Source: Gemmatimonas sp.
GTDB taxonomy: Bacteria; Gemmatimonadota; Gemmatimonadetes; Gemmatimonadales; Gemmatimonadaceae
Assembly: GCA_025361705.1 (NCBI GenBank)
Contig: JANYJW010000009.1
Location: 1-34,974 of the forward strand
Direction: 5' to 3'
DNA: 34,974 nucleotides
A program made the translations under genes and the position numbers. Positions 6,880-15,445 of the stretch are shown piece by piece. How positions within the stretch are numbered: position 1 is the first letter of the stretch; each line of letters opens with the position of its first letter. The notes under the pieces were generated by a model. It saw only the letters and a program-made list of their open reading frames with translations, did not search any database and had not been told where the DNA came from.

Positions 6880-9159
6880 GTGGTGGTGCGTGCCTGCGTC
6901 GCCCTGCTGTGGTTGTGCGCAGTGGCGCCGACCATGGCGGCGGCGCAAGCCCGTGGTGCGTCGCGCCACGCGGGCGACACGCTGACCGTTCCGACGCTCC
7001 CCACGCTGATCGTGCGCGGGGTGCGCGCACGAGGTCTTACGCACGGGGCACTGGGCGCGGTCTCGCTCGGGGCGGGCGACCTCGGCCAGGTGGCGGAGAG
7101 CGGCGCCGAACTGCTGGCGTACCTGCGTCGCCTCGCGGGAGTTGGCACCGGCGAGGTGCGCATCTACGTCGATGGCCTTCCTGCTGATAACCTGCCACCG
7201 GCCGACCGCATCCAGTCGATCACGATCAACGGCGACCCGTTTTCGGCCGCGTACTCTGACGGCACGGCCACGCGCATCGACGTCACCACCAAGGGCGCGG
7301 AGCGGGTGCTCCGTCTGCGAAACGTCTCGCTGTCCCGCGGGCCCGGCGCGCGCGACGGCCTCGACTCGCGCCTGACCGCATCGGCGAGTTCGGGCAGCGC
7401 CGGGCTCATGGGGCCGGTGCCGCGGCTGCCGCTTGGTTTCACGGTTGACGTGACGCGCTCCGACCAGCGACGCGATGTGCCGATCGCGGCCGCTGTCCCG
7501 TCGACGGGTGACCTGCCACGTGCGACGCTGCGCAGTGCGTCCACGGGGAGCGCAAGCGCCATGCAAGGGGCAAGCCTTGGGTTCGTCAGCGACAGTTCGT
7601 GGCGCGCCGACGCGTCCCTGTATGCGCTGTCGTCGGATGCCACCAACGTCAACGTGTCGGGCGTGACGCTGCCGGCCGCGGGGTCGAGCCAACGCAGCGA
7701 CGCGCGGGAGTTCCATGCGACGGTCAGCAGGACCGGCCAGTTGTACACGTACACCGGCGGCATCGCGGCCACCTGGAGCAGCGAGCGGGCCGAGGCCAAT
7801 GCGCGCACGCTGGGCATCATCGTCCCGGGCACCCTTGCCGACGGAGGAGCAGCGGTCAGTCAGGACCGCATGCAGCGCGCGCGGTGGACGATGCGGCACG
7901 CGGTGGAGTTCAGCGTCGGCTTGCATCCCGTGAGCGTCGGCACGAGCATCACGCGGAGCGATGACCGCAGCACGCTGACGCCCAATGCGGCGGGGCAGAT
8001 TACTTTTTCCACGCTGAGTGACTATCTGTCGGCGACGACCGTGGGCGCTCATACGGGCACGGCACTCGTGACGACGGGGCAGGGCAACGCGCGCCACGCG
8101 TCCACGACGGCCGCCGTGTTCATCGAAGGTGACATGCTGGCGACTGCGACGGCGTCGGTACGCGGTGGCCTGCGCGCGGATTATCAGTCGCCGGCGGGCG
8201 GGGTGCTGGTGTCGCCGAGAGTCTCCGCTGCGACAACGTGGCGCGGGTTCGTGCTAAAGGCGGGCGCCGGACTGTTCGTCGACGAATGGTCCAATGCGCT
8301 CTTCCTGCGGGTGATGCAGCACGATGGCAATCATCTACAGCAGACGCTGACCGCGCATGCCGCCCTTGCCGACGTCTCCGCTGGCGGAGCGGCAGCCACG
8401 ACACGGTTGGTGTCGGCCCGTGCGGACGACCTGACCCCCGCGCGCAACTGGATCAGCAGGGTGTCCGTCGAGCGTCCGATGGGCCCGGTGAGCATTGGCG
8501 GCGAGTACACGTGGACCGTTGGCATGCACCGACTCGGCTCGCGCCGGCTGGCGTCGCCCGCGGGCTGGATTGACATGCTTGAGTCAAATCGCGGGTCGCG
8601 CGAGCAGCGGCTGCAACTGCGGGCGCGGTACGCGACGGGCATGATCGATCTGTCGGCGACGTACGATGTGTCGACCACACGCGACAACACCGACGGCGCG
8701 TCGTCGTTCCCGGCGCGTCAGGGTGACCTCGCGGCGGAATGGGGTCCCGCCGCGGGTACACCGCGGCATGGATTGACCGCGACGGCCAGACTGAAGCTCG
8801 GCGCGTCAACGACGCTCACGCTGATCGACACGTGGCGCGGCCCGGTGCCGGTAAACGTCACCTCCGGTGTCGATGCGGAAGGCAACGGCCTGTACACCGA
8901 CCGCGGTGGACGCGCGCGCAACAGCGGCGTCCTGCCGTCGTTCCACTCGATGGACCTGTACGCGAATCGCCGCATGGCGCTGCGGTTGCCAGGCAGCGAC
9001 TCGTCCATCACGCTGCACTGGAACGTGGGCCTGCAGGTGGTCAACCTCACCGGGTCGCGATCGGTGCTGAACATCGGAACGGTGATCGGATCCCCGCTGT
9101 TCCTGCAACCACTGGCTGCAGCGGCCGGACGCTCGGTCCGGATCACGATTGGCCTGTGA
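6880..9159 (+). CDS. TonB-dependent-receptor-like outer-membrane barrel protein
   Basis: A 759-residue protein with a signal peptide (hydrophobic ACVALLWLCAVAPTMAAA). A plug-like domain follows, containing GEVRIYVDGLPADNLPPADRIQSI, INGDPFSAAYSDG and TRIDVTTKG. These match a plug motif known from the large carboxypeptidase-regulatory-domain receptors of Acidobacteria and Gemmatimonadota. The remainder alternates amphipathic strands with Gly/Thr/Ser-rich loops typical of a beta-barrel, ending RSVRITIGL. The N-terminal carboxypeptidase-like domain and a clear TonB box are not visible. The start is one of three tandem GTG codons (6880, 6883, 6886). It follows the Cys-rich gene by 14 bases and probably shares its transcript. 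The transported substrate cannot be told. Confidence 0.65.
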   Translation: MVVRACVALLWLCAVAPTMAAAQARGASRHAGDTLTVPTLPTLIVRGVRARGLTHGALGAVSLGAGDLGQVAESGAELLAYLRRLAGVGTGEVRIYVDGLPADNLPPADRIQSITINGDPFSAAYSDGTATRIDVTTKGAERVLRLRNVSLSRGPGARDGLDSRLTASASSGSAGLMGPVPRLPLGFTVDVTRSDQRRDVPIAAAVPSTGDLPRATLRSASTGSASAMQGASLGFVSDSSWRADASLYALSSDATNVNVSGVTLPAAGSSQRSDAREFHATVSRTGQLYTYTGGIAATWSSERAEANARTLGIIVPGTLADGGAAVSQDRMQRARWTMRHAVEFSVGLHPVSVGTSITRSDDRSTLTPNAAGQITFSTLSDYLSATTVGAHTGTALVTTGQGNARHASTTAAVFIEGDMLATATASVRGGLRADYQSPAGGVLVSPRVSAATTWRGFVLKAGAGLFVDEWSNALFLRVMQHDGNHLQQTLTAHAALADVSAGGAAATTRLVSARADDLTPARNWISRVSVERPMGPVSIGGEYTWTVGMHRLGSRRLASPAGWIDMLESNRGSREQRLQLRARYATGMIDLSATYDVSTTRDNTDGASSFPARQGDLAAEWGPAAGTPRHGLTATARLKLGASTTLTLIDTWRGPVPVNVTSGVDAEGNGLYTDRGGRARNSGVLPSFHSMDLYANRRMALRLPGSDSSITLHWNVGLQVVNLTGSRSVLNIGTVIGSPLFLQPLAAAAGRSVRITIGL

Positions 9160-9183
9160 GCACCAACGCTGTGAGCACCAACG
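9154..9183 (+). repeat. Two tandem copies of a 15-bp unit across a stop codon
   Basis: CTGTGAGCACCAACG occurs twice head to tail (9154-9168 and 9169-9183). The unit contains the TGA stop of the barrel gene, so the duplication provides a second in-frame stop without changing the protein. It looks like a recent slip duplication. Confidence 0.7.
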
Positions 9184-9275
9184 CGTGCGCTCCCACCGGT
9201 CGCGCTGTAGACTTACCCGATCGCCGGTCGCAATCCCGGCCTGCGCCCACTCATGCTCGACAGGAGTCGCGGCAG

Positions 9276-10328
9276 ATGCCCCTCAACATTCTCATCCTCG
9301 GTGGCACGGGATTTACCGGCCCCGAACAGGTGGAATACGCGTTGGCGCGCGGCCACAAGGTCACGCTGTTCAACCGCAACCGTACGCGGCCGGATTTCTT
9401 CAAGGGCAAGGTCGAGCAGCTCATCGGCGACCTCAATGACGACGTGAGCGCGCTCAAGGGCCAGGTGTTCGACGTGGTGTTTGACAACCCGACGACGTTT
9501 CCGGCATGGGTGCGCAATGCCGCGCAGCACCTGAAAGGCCACGTGGGGCACTACATCTTCATCTCCACGGAGTCGGTGTACCCGGACAACAGCCGGCCGA
9601 ACATGGACGAGTCCGACGGCACCACGCCCATGCCGGCCGACCTGGATCCGTACACGCTGGTGCGCGAGAACGCGGGCAAGTACTACGGGGCGCTCAAGAC
9701 GTACGCCGAGCAGGAGGCGGAACGGCAGTACCCGGGGCGCGTCACGGTGGTGCGGCCGGGGCTTATCGTGGGGCCGCTCGACCGCAGCGACCGGTTCACC
9801 TACTGGCCGGCGCGCATCGATCGCGGCGGCGACGTGGTGGCGCCGGGCACACCGAACGACGCGACGCAGTGGATCGACTCGCGCGACCTGGCCGAGTGGA
9901 TGGTGCGTCTCGCCGAGCAGAAGGTGTTCGGCACGTTCAACGCCGTGGGCCTCGTGCGCCCGATGTCGGAACTGCTCTACGGCATCAAGGCGGTGACGAC
10001 CGCGGGGGCGCAGTTCACGTGGATTCCGGCCGAGTTCCTCGCGGCGCACGGCGTGCGCGGATGGCGCCACATGCCGGTGTGGATGCCGCCAACGGGAGAG
10101 ACCGCGGGCTTCATGCAGCGCAGCAACGCCCGCGCTGTTGCCAAGGGACTCACGTTCCGTCCGCTCGCGGTCACGGCGGCCGACACGCTGGCCTGGAACA
10201 AGGCGCGCACCGACGCAGAGTTGAAGTCGCTCGCCGATGGTGCCATCGCCGGCATATCGGCGGCCAAGGAAGCCGAAGTGCTTGCCGCCTGGCGAGCCAG
10301 ACCACAGGGAGGGCCGGACAATGACTAG
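9276..10328 (+). CDS. NAD-dependent epimerase/dehydratase family protein (cytoplasmic copy)
   Basis: A 350-residue extended short-chain dehydrogenase/reductase. The nucleotide-binding motif GGTGFTG is at residues 8-14, just after the start. The catalytic YxxxK occurs as YGALK in NAGKYYGALKTYAEQEAE, with the preceding Ser/Thr in FISTESVYP. Such enzymes reduce, oxidise or epimerise nucleotide-linked or free sugars; the substrate here is unknown. The ATG at 9276 has AGGAG nine bases upstream, and no signal peptide is possible from this start. The next gene begins inside it with an 8-base overlap. The two proteins are close paralogues throughout, so this is a tandem duplication. Confidence 0.8.
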   Translation: MPLNILILGGTGFTGPEQVEYALARGHKVTLFNRNRTRPDFFKGKVEQLIGDLNDDVSALKGQVFDVVFDNPTTFPAWVRNAAQHLKGHVGHYIFISTESVYPDNSRPNMDESDGTTPMPADLDPYTLVRENAGKYYGALKTYAEQEAERQYPGRVTVVRPGLIVGPLDRSDRFTYWPARIDRGGDVVAPGTPNDATQWIDSRDLAEWMVRLAEQKVFGTFNAVGLVRPMSELLYGIKAVTTAGAQFTWIPAEFLAAHGVRGWRHMPVWMPPTGETAGFMQRSNARAVAKGLTFRPLAVTAADTLAWNKARTDAELKSLADGAIAGISAAKEAEVLAAWRARPQGGPDND

Positions 10329-11511
10329 CCGCCGTTCGTTCCTGCGCACGGGCGCCGCGATAGGCGGCGCGCTGGGGCTCACTAACCTCCCGAGAGAGCT
10401 GCTGGGTCAGTACGATCCGTTTCTCCTGCCGCAGCCGGTCGCCAAGGCGCGCGCATCGCTCAACATCCTGATCCTTGGCGGCACGGGCTTCACCGGCCCC
10501 GAGCAGGTGGAGTACGCCATTGCGCGCGGGCATCGCGTGACGCTGTTCAATCGCAACAAGACACGCCCGGGCCTGTTCAAGGGACGTGTGGCAGAAGAAC
10601 TGATTGGCGACCTGAACAACGACACGAGTGCGCTGCAGGGCAGGAGCTTCGACGTGGTGCTCGACAACCCGACGACGTTTCCGGGGTGGGTGCGGAATGC
10701 GGCGCAGCACCTCGCCGGCCACGTGAAGCACTACATTTTCCAGTCGACGACGTCGGTGTACAGCGACCAGAGCATCATCGGGCTCGACGAGACCAGTCCG
10801 GTGGGCGTGCTGCCGGCGGACATCGATCCGTACACGCTCGACCCGGCGCACGCCTCGCGCTACTACGGCCCGCTCAAGGTGAAGGCCGAACAGGAAGTGG
10901 CGAAGAATTACCCGGGCATGTGGACCGTGGTGCGTCCGTGTCTCATTGTCGGGCCGCTCGATCGCACCGACCGATTTACGTATTGGCCGGCGCGCCTCGA
11001 CGCGGGCGGCGAGATTCTTGCCCCCGACAAGCCGGACGATCCGTGCCAGTTCATTGACGTGCGCGACCTCGCCGAATTCTCGGTGCGCATGGCCGAGGCG
11101 CGCGCGTTCGGGACATACAATGTGATTGGCCCCGAGAAGCCGATGACCATTGCGCAGATGCTCTATGGCGTGAAGGCAATTACCGCGACGCCGGGGCGCC
11201 TTACGTGGGTGCCGTGGGAGTTCCTGCAGGAGCAGGGCGTGCGTCCGTGGCGCCACATGACGGTGTGGCAGCCACCGTACGGAAACACCGCGGGCTACCA
11301 GCGGCGCAGCGCGGCCAAGGCGCTTGCGGCGGGGCTCACGTTCCGGTCGCTCGCTGACACGGCCAAGACCACGCTCGACTGGCACCGCACGCGGCCCCAG
11401 GCCGATCAGGACGCCACGCTGCGTGGCGAGATCAACGGGCTCGACATGAAGCGGGAGGCCGAGGTGCTGGCCGCGTGGCACGCGAAGGTGCAGGGCGGGG
11501 GGAACGGTTGA
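10321..11511 (+). CDS. NAD-dependent epimerase/dehydratase family protein with Tat signal
   Basis: A 396-residue paralogue of the preceding protein with an added ~45-residue N-terminal leader. The leader begins with a twin-arginine motif (SRRSFLRTG) and the weak hydrophobic stretch AAIGGALGLTNLP, which indicates Tat export of the folded protein with its cofactor. The Rossmann motif GGTGFTG and the catalytic YGPLK (in SRYYGPLKVKAEQE) are both intact, with QSTTSVYS before it. It overlaps the upstream gene by 8 bases and the downstream carrier by 4, so all three are translationally coupled. A Tat-exported Rossmann enzyme would resemble exported Gfo/Idh oxidoreductases, which carry tightly bound NAD(P). 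Lipoprotein features are absent. Confidence 0.8.
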   Translation: MTSRRSFLRTGAAIGGALGLTNLPRELLGQYDPFLLPQPVAKARASLNILILGGTGFTGPEQVEYAIARGHRVTLFNRNKTRPGLFKGRVAEELIGDLNNDTSALQGRSFDVVLDNPTTFPGWVRNAAQHLAGHVKHYIFQSTTSVYSDQSIIGLDETSPVGVLPADIDPYTLDPAHASRYYGPLKVKAEQEVAKNYPGMWTVVRPCLIVGPLDRTDRFTYWPARLDAGGEILAPDKPDDPCQFIDVRDLAEFSVRMAEARAFGTYNVIGPEKPMTIAQMLYGVKAITATPGRLTWVPWEFLQEQGVRPWRHMTVWQPPYGNTAGYQRRSAAKALAAGLTFRSLADTAKTTLDWHRTRPQADQDATLRGEINGLDMKREAEVLAAWHAKVQGGGNG

Positions 11512-12818
11512 CGGAGGCGTCGTCGGGGCGGCTGCACGCGTTGCTACGGCGTGCGGTGGACGTCCGGCCCGATGAAGTGCGCACGATGCTGGTGTCGTTC
11601 GCGTACTTCTTTTTCGTGCTCAGCGGATGGTTCGTGCTGCGCCCGCTGCGCGAGGCGGTGGCGGTGGCGACGGGCGTGTCGAAGCTGCCGTTCCTCTTTG
11701 CGGGCACGCTCGCTGCGGTGCTGCTCGCCAATCCACTGTTCGCCGCACTCGTCGTGCGCTTTGCGGCGCGCAAGTTCATCGCGATCACGTACCATTTCTT
11801 CGTCGCCAACATCCTGGTCTTCTATGCGCTGATGACGTTCGTGGCGCCGGTGGAAGGGTCGGCGGGCGATATCTGGATTGGTCGGGCGTTCTTTGTGTGG
11901 ACGAGCGTGTTCAACCTGTTTGTCGTGTCGATCTTCTGGGCCTTCATGGCCGACTCGTTCCGCAGCGAGCAGGCCAAGCGGCTCTTTGGCTTCATCGCCG
12001 TGGGCGGTACGCTGGGCTCGGTGCTGGGCTCGGCGGCCACCGCCGCGCTGGCGCCACGGATCGGCACGCCCAACCTGCTGCTGCTCTCGGCGGCACTCAT
12101 TGAGCTGGCCGTGCTGTGCGTGATGCGCTTTCCGGCGCGCCTGGGCACGGCGGATCGTCCGGTGACGCTGCGCGATGACGCGCCGATTGGTGGCAGCCTG
12201 TGGGCCGGCCTCACGCACGTGGTGAAGTCGCCGTATCTGCTTGGCATCTCGGCGTTCCTGATCCTGCTGACGATGGGCTCGACCATCCTGTACTTCGAGC
12301 AGACGGATATTGTAGGCAAGGCGTTCGCCGACCGCGCGGCGCGGACGGCGGTGATGGCGCGTGTCGAGTTGGTGGTGCAGTCGCTCACGCTGGTGACGCA
12401 GATCTTCCTCACCGGCCGGCTCATCCGTTGGCTCGGGCTGGCGGCGTCGCTCGCGTTCCTGCCGTTCGTGAGCCTCGTGGGTTTCGCTGCGCTGGGCACG
12501 TGGCCGGTGTTCCTGACGGTGGCGACGCTCGCCATTGCGCGGCGCGCGGGCAATTTCGCGCTCAACAACCCGGCCATGGAGATCCTGTTCACCGTGGTGC
12601 CGCGCGAGGACAAGTACAAGGCGAAGAACTTCATCGAGACGTTTGTGTACCGCGCGGGAGACCAGGTGGGGGCGTGGGGCTACGCAGGGCTTGCCGCACT
12701 CGGGCTTGGCATCTCGGGGATTGCCTTCGCGGCGGTGCCGATTGCGGGCGTCTGGATGATGCTCGGGGTGTGGCTGGGTCGGGCGCAGGCGCGGCTCGCG
12801 GGGCGGCCGCAGCAGTAA
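11508..12818 (+). CDS. NTP/NDP exchange transporter-like / MFS membrane carrier
   Basis: A 436-residue polytopic membrane protein with about twelve predicted helices. Early motifs are SFAYFFFVLSGWFVLRPLRE and FIAVGGTLGSVLGS, with ALNNPAMEILFTVVPREDKYKAK near the C-terminus. The last pattern (Asn-Pro-x-x-Glu followed by a Lys-rich loop) is characteristic of proteins related to the plastid/rickettsial ATP/ADP translocases (Tlc) that are also annotated as MFS transporters in free-living bacteria. Substrate is unknown; nucleotide exchange should not be assumed. The chosen start is TTG at 11508, forming a TTGA overlap with the previous stop and preceded by a G-rich site (GGGGGGAA). An ATG at 11475 is an alternative. 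The coupled epimerase genes suggest a sugar- or nucleotide-linked pathway. Confidence 0.7.
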   Translation: MTEASSGRLHALLRRAVDVRPDEVRTMLVSFAYFFFVLSGWFVLRPLREAVAVATGVSKLPFLFAGTLAAVLLANPLFAALVVRFAARKFIAITYHFFVANILVFYALMTFVAPVEGSAGDIWIGRAFFVWTSVFNLFVVSIFWAFMADSFRSEQAKRLFGFIAVGGTLGSVLGSAATAALAPRIGTPNLLLLSAALIELAVLCVMRFPARLGTADRPVTLRDDAPIGGSLWAGLTHVVKSPYLLGISAFLILLTMGSTILYFEQTDIVGKAFADRAARTAVMARVELVVQSLTLVTQIFLTGRLIRWLGLAASLAFLPFVSLVGFAALGTWPVFLTVATLAIARRAGNFALNNPAMEILFTVVPREDKYKAKNFIETFVYRAGDQVGAWGYAGLAALGLGISGIAFAAVPIAGVWMMLGVWLGRAQARLAGRPQQ

Positions 12819-12835
12819 CCCCGCAGTCGACGGCG

Positions 12836-14290
12836 CTACACCGTGTACGCCGAGCTTGCGGTGTCGCCGCCGCGGCCCGTCCAGTTGGTGTGGAAGAACG
12901 CGCCGCGCGGGCGGTCCGTGCGCTCGTACTGGTGCGCGCCAAAGTAGTCACGCTGCGCCTGCAGCAGGTTGGCGGGCAGCCGCTCGCACCGGTACCCGTC
13001 GTAATAGCTGAGCGCCGTTGCCATTGCGGGCGTCCAGATGCCATGCAGCACGGCCGTCGATACGACGCGCCGCCACGCCTCCTGCGCCTCGGCGATGGTG
13101 TCGCGGAAGAACGGGTCGAGCATGAGGTTGGTCAGCTGCGCGTCGCGGTCAAATGCCTGCTTGATGCTGCCAAGGAAGACCGAGCGGATGATGCAGCCGC
13201 CGCGCCAGAGCAGCGCGATGTTGCCGTAGTTCAGGTCCCAGCCGAACTCGGCCGCCGCCGCACGAAGCAGCACATAGCCCTGCGTGTATGAGACGACCTT
13301 GGACGCGTACAGCGCCTTGGCGAGGTCGTCGAGAAAGGCGGTGCGGTCGCCGGTGAACACGCGAGTGGGCCCGCGCAGCGTGCGGGCCGCGGTCACGCGT
13401 TCGTCCTTGGCGGCCGAGAGGCAGCGTGCGAACACGGCCTCGCTGATGAGCGTGAGCGGCGTGCCGAGGTCGAGCGACACGACGCTCGTCCACTTGCCGG
13501 TGCCCTTCTGGCCGGCGGTGTCGAGAATGCGATCGACCAGTGGCGCGCCGTCGGTGTCGGTGGTGGCGAGAATGTCGCGCGTGATCTCGATGAGGTAGCT
13601 GTCGAGCGGCCCGGTGTTCCACGCCTTGAACACCTCGTGCATCTCGGGGGCCGACATGCCGAGCAGGTCGCGCATCATCTGGTAGGCTTCGCAGATGAGC
13701 TGCATGTCGCCGTACTCGATGCCGTTGTGTACCATCTTCACGAAGTGTCCGGCGCCGTCATTGCCCACCCAGTCACAGCAGGGCGTGCCGTCGTCGACGC
13801 GCGCCGCGATGGCCTGGAAGATCGGCTGCACGTGCGGCCACGCGGCGGGCGAGCCGCCGGGCATGATGGACGGGCCAAGCAGCGCGCCTTCTTCGCCGCC
13901 CGACACGCCGGTGCCGATGAACAGGAAACCCTTGGACTCGAGGTACTGCGTACGGCGGATGGTGTCGGGGTAGTGCGAGTTGCCGCCGTCGATCACGATA
14001 TCACCCGGCGCGAGGTGCGGGATGATCTGCTCGATGAACTCGTCCACCGGCTTGCCGGCCTTGACCATCAGCATCACCTTGCGCGGCGTCTTGAGCGAGC
14101 TCACGAGCTCGCCGATGGACGACGTGCCAATGATGCGCTTGCCCTTGGCGCGCCCCGACACGAAGGCCGTCACCTTGTCGACCGAGCGGTTGAAGACGGC
14201 CACGGTGAAGCCGCGGCTCTCCATGTTGAGGACGAGGTTCTCACCCATCACGGCCAGTCCGACGAGGCCGATATCAGCTTGAGCAGGCAT
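12836..14290 (-). CDS. gnd: 6-phosphogluconate dehydrogenase (decarboxylating)
   Basis: A 484-residue enzyme that oxidises 6-phosphogluconate to ribulose 5-phosphate with release of CO2. The dinucleotide motif GLAVMGENLVLN is at the start, followed by VMLMVKAG, IVIDGGNSHYPDT, the substrate loop GTGVSGGEEGALLGPSIMPGG, and the active-site segment GHFVKMVHNGIEYGDMQLI that carries the catalytic Lys and Glu. The C-terminal part has QKGTGKWT and WRGGCIIRS. Length is standard for the long (dimeric) form. The ATG at 14290 is preceded by AAGGGAA. It is the last gene of the kdgK-larA-pdxB-gnd operon and ends 17 bases from the convergent carrier gene. Every diagnostic motif is intact. Confidence 0.93.
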   Translation of the reverse strand: MPAQADIGLVGLAVMGENLVLNMESRGFTVAVFNRSVDKVTAFVSGRAKGKRIIGTSSIGELVSSLKTPRKVMLMVKAGKPVDEFIEQIIPHLAPGDIVIDGGNSHYPDTIRRTQYLESKGFLFIGTGVSGGEEGALLGPSIMPGGSPAAWPHVQPIFQAIAARVDDGTPCCDWVGNDGAGHFVKMVHNGIEYGDMQLICEAYQMMRDLLGMSAPEMHEVFKAWNTGPLDSYLIEITRDILATTDTDGAPLVDRILDTAGQKGTGKWTSVVSLDLGTPLTLISEAVFARCLSAAKDERVTAARTLRGPTRVFTGDRTAFLDDLAKALYASKVVSYTQGYVLLRAAAAEFGWDLNYGNIALLWRGGCIIRSVFLGSIKQAFDRDAQLTNLMLDPFFRDTIAEAQEAWRRVVSTAVLHGIWTPAMATALSYYDGYRCERLPANLLQAQRDYFGAHQYERTDRPRGAFFHTNWTGRGGDTASSAYTV

Positions 14291-14317
14291 CAGGAGTTCC
14301 CTTCTTGGTCGCAAGAG

Positions 14318-15445
14318 TCACGGGGTAACGATGAATCCAAGGTCGGCGACGCGGCGCGCCAGATCGGGCGTCGCATGCGGCAGCGAGACGGTGTAGAGCG
14401 GCCACTCGCGTCGCAGCGGATGCGCCGTACGCTGTTGCTCGAACGTGTCGGGCAGTGCGCGCAGCAGGCGGTCATCCGCCATGATGTCGTACGTGGCGGC
14501 AAGCAGCGCGCCAAGGACATCCTCGGCGTCGCGGTTGGCGCAGTCCTCGCGCCGTGCGGTGTCGGGCGGCAGCGGCACGTCGGTGGGGGCCCAGGCGTCG
14601 AGCGGAAGGCCGAACGCGCGACTGACCGCCTGCACGCTCATCGCCGTGCCGTTGGCCTTGCCGTCCGCCGAGTAGCCCGCGATGTGCGGCGTGGCCACGT
14701 CGACGAGCGCGAGCAGCTCCCGGTTGATCGCCGGTTCATTCTCCCAGACATCGAGCACGCAGGCGCGCAGGGGCGAGCGCCGCAGGAGGGCGACAAGCGC
14801 GGGGGTGTCGATCACCTCGCCGCGCGAGGTGTTGATCAGGATCTGGCCGGAGCGCAGCCGCGCGAGCAGTGCGGCGTCGGCGATATGAAAGGTGCGGTCG
14901 TCACCCGCGCGCTGCAGCGGGACGTGGAACGTGATGATGTCGGCCTCGGCGACCACATGGTCGAGCGACACGAACCCCGCGTCGCCCTCGCGTCGGGCGC
15001 GCGGCGGGTCGTTGCGGAGCACCCGCATGCCGAGTGCGCGGGCCAGGCGCTCGACCTTGGAGCCGACGTGGCCGACGCCGACGATGCCGATGGTGGTGTC
15101 GGCAAAGCGGAGGTGCTGCGTACGGCGGAACAGCGCGAGCACGGCGCCCACGTACTGCTGCACCGACGACGAGTTGCAGCCGGCCGCATTGGTCCACGCG
15201 ATGCCGCGATCCGCGCAGAACGCCGTGTCGATATGATCAAAGCCAATGGTGGCGCTGGCGATGAACCGCACCGGCGACTGCGCGAGGAGCGCCGCATCGC
15301 AGCGCGTGCGCGTGCGCACGATGAGTGCATCGGCGTCGGCCACGTGGTGCGGCGCGATGGAGCGGCCGTCGACGTACGCGACGGTGGCGTACGGTTCGAG
15401 GACGCCCTTGAGGTACGGGATCTTGTCGTCGGCGACGACCTTCAC
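14318..15445 (-). CDS. pdxB: 4-phosphoerythronate dehydrogenase-type 2-hydroxyacid dehydrogenase
   Basis: A 375-residue D-2-hydroxyacid dehydrogenase. The NAD motif is GIVGVGHVGSKV. The catalytic set is Arg in LINTSRGEVID, Glu in VLDVWENEPAI and His in ATPHIAGYSADGKANGT. The C-terminal ~90 residues (YDIMADDRLLRALP, then PLRREWPLY) match the dimerisation domain found in PdxB and not in other family members. PdxB oxidises 4-phosphoerythronate in pyridoxal phosphate synthesis. The GTG start at 15445 overlaps the upstream stop as GTGA. No other vitamin B6 gene lies here, so its place in a sugar-acid operon may mean it uses a related aldonate phosphate (inference). Confidence 0.85.
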   Translation of the reverse strand: MKVVADDKIPYLKGVLEPYATVAYVDGRSIAPHHVADADALIVRTRTRCDAALLAQSPVRFIASATIGFDHIDTAFCADRGIAWTNAAGCNSSSVQQYVGAVLALFRRTQHLRFADTTIGIVGVGHVGSKVERLARALGMRVLRNDPPRARREGDAGFVSLDHVVAEADIITFHVPLQRAGDDRTFHIADAALLARLRSGQILINTSRGEVIDTPALVALLRRSPLRACVLDVWENEPAINRELLALVDVATPHIAGYSADGKANGTAMSVQAVSRAFGLPLDAWAPTDVPLPPDTARREDCANRDAEDVLGALLAATYDIMADDRLLRALPDTFEQQRTAHPLRREWPLYTVSLPHATPDLARRVADLGFIVTP

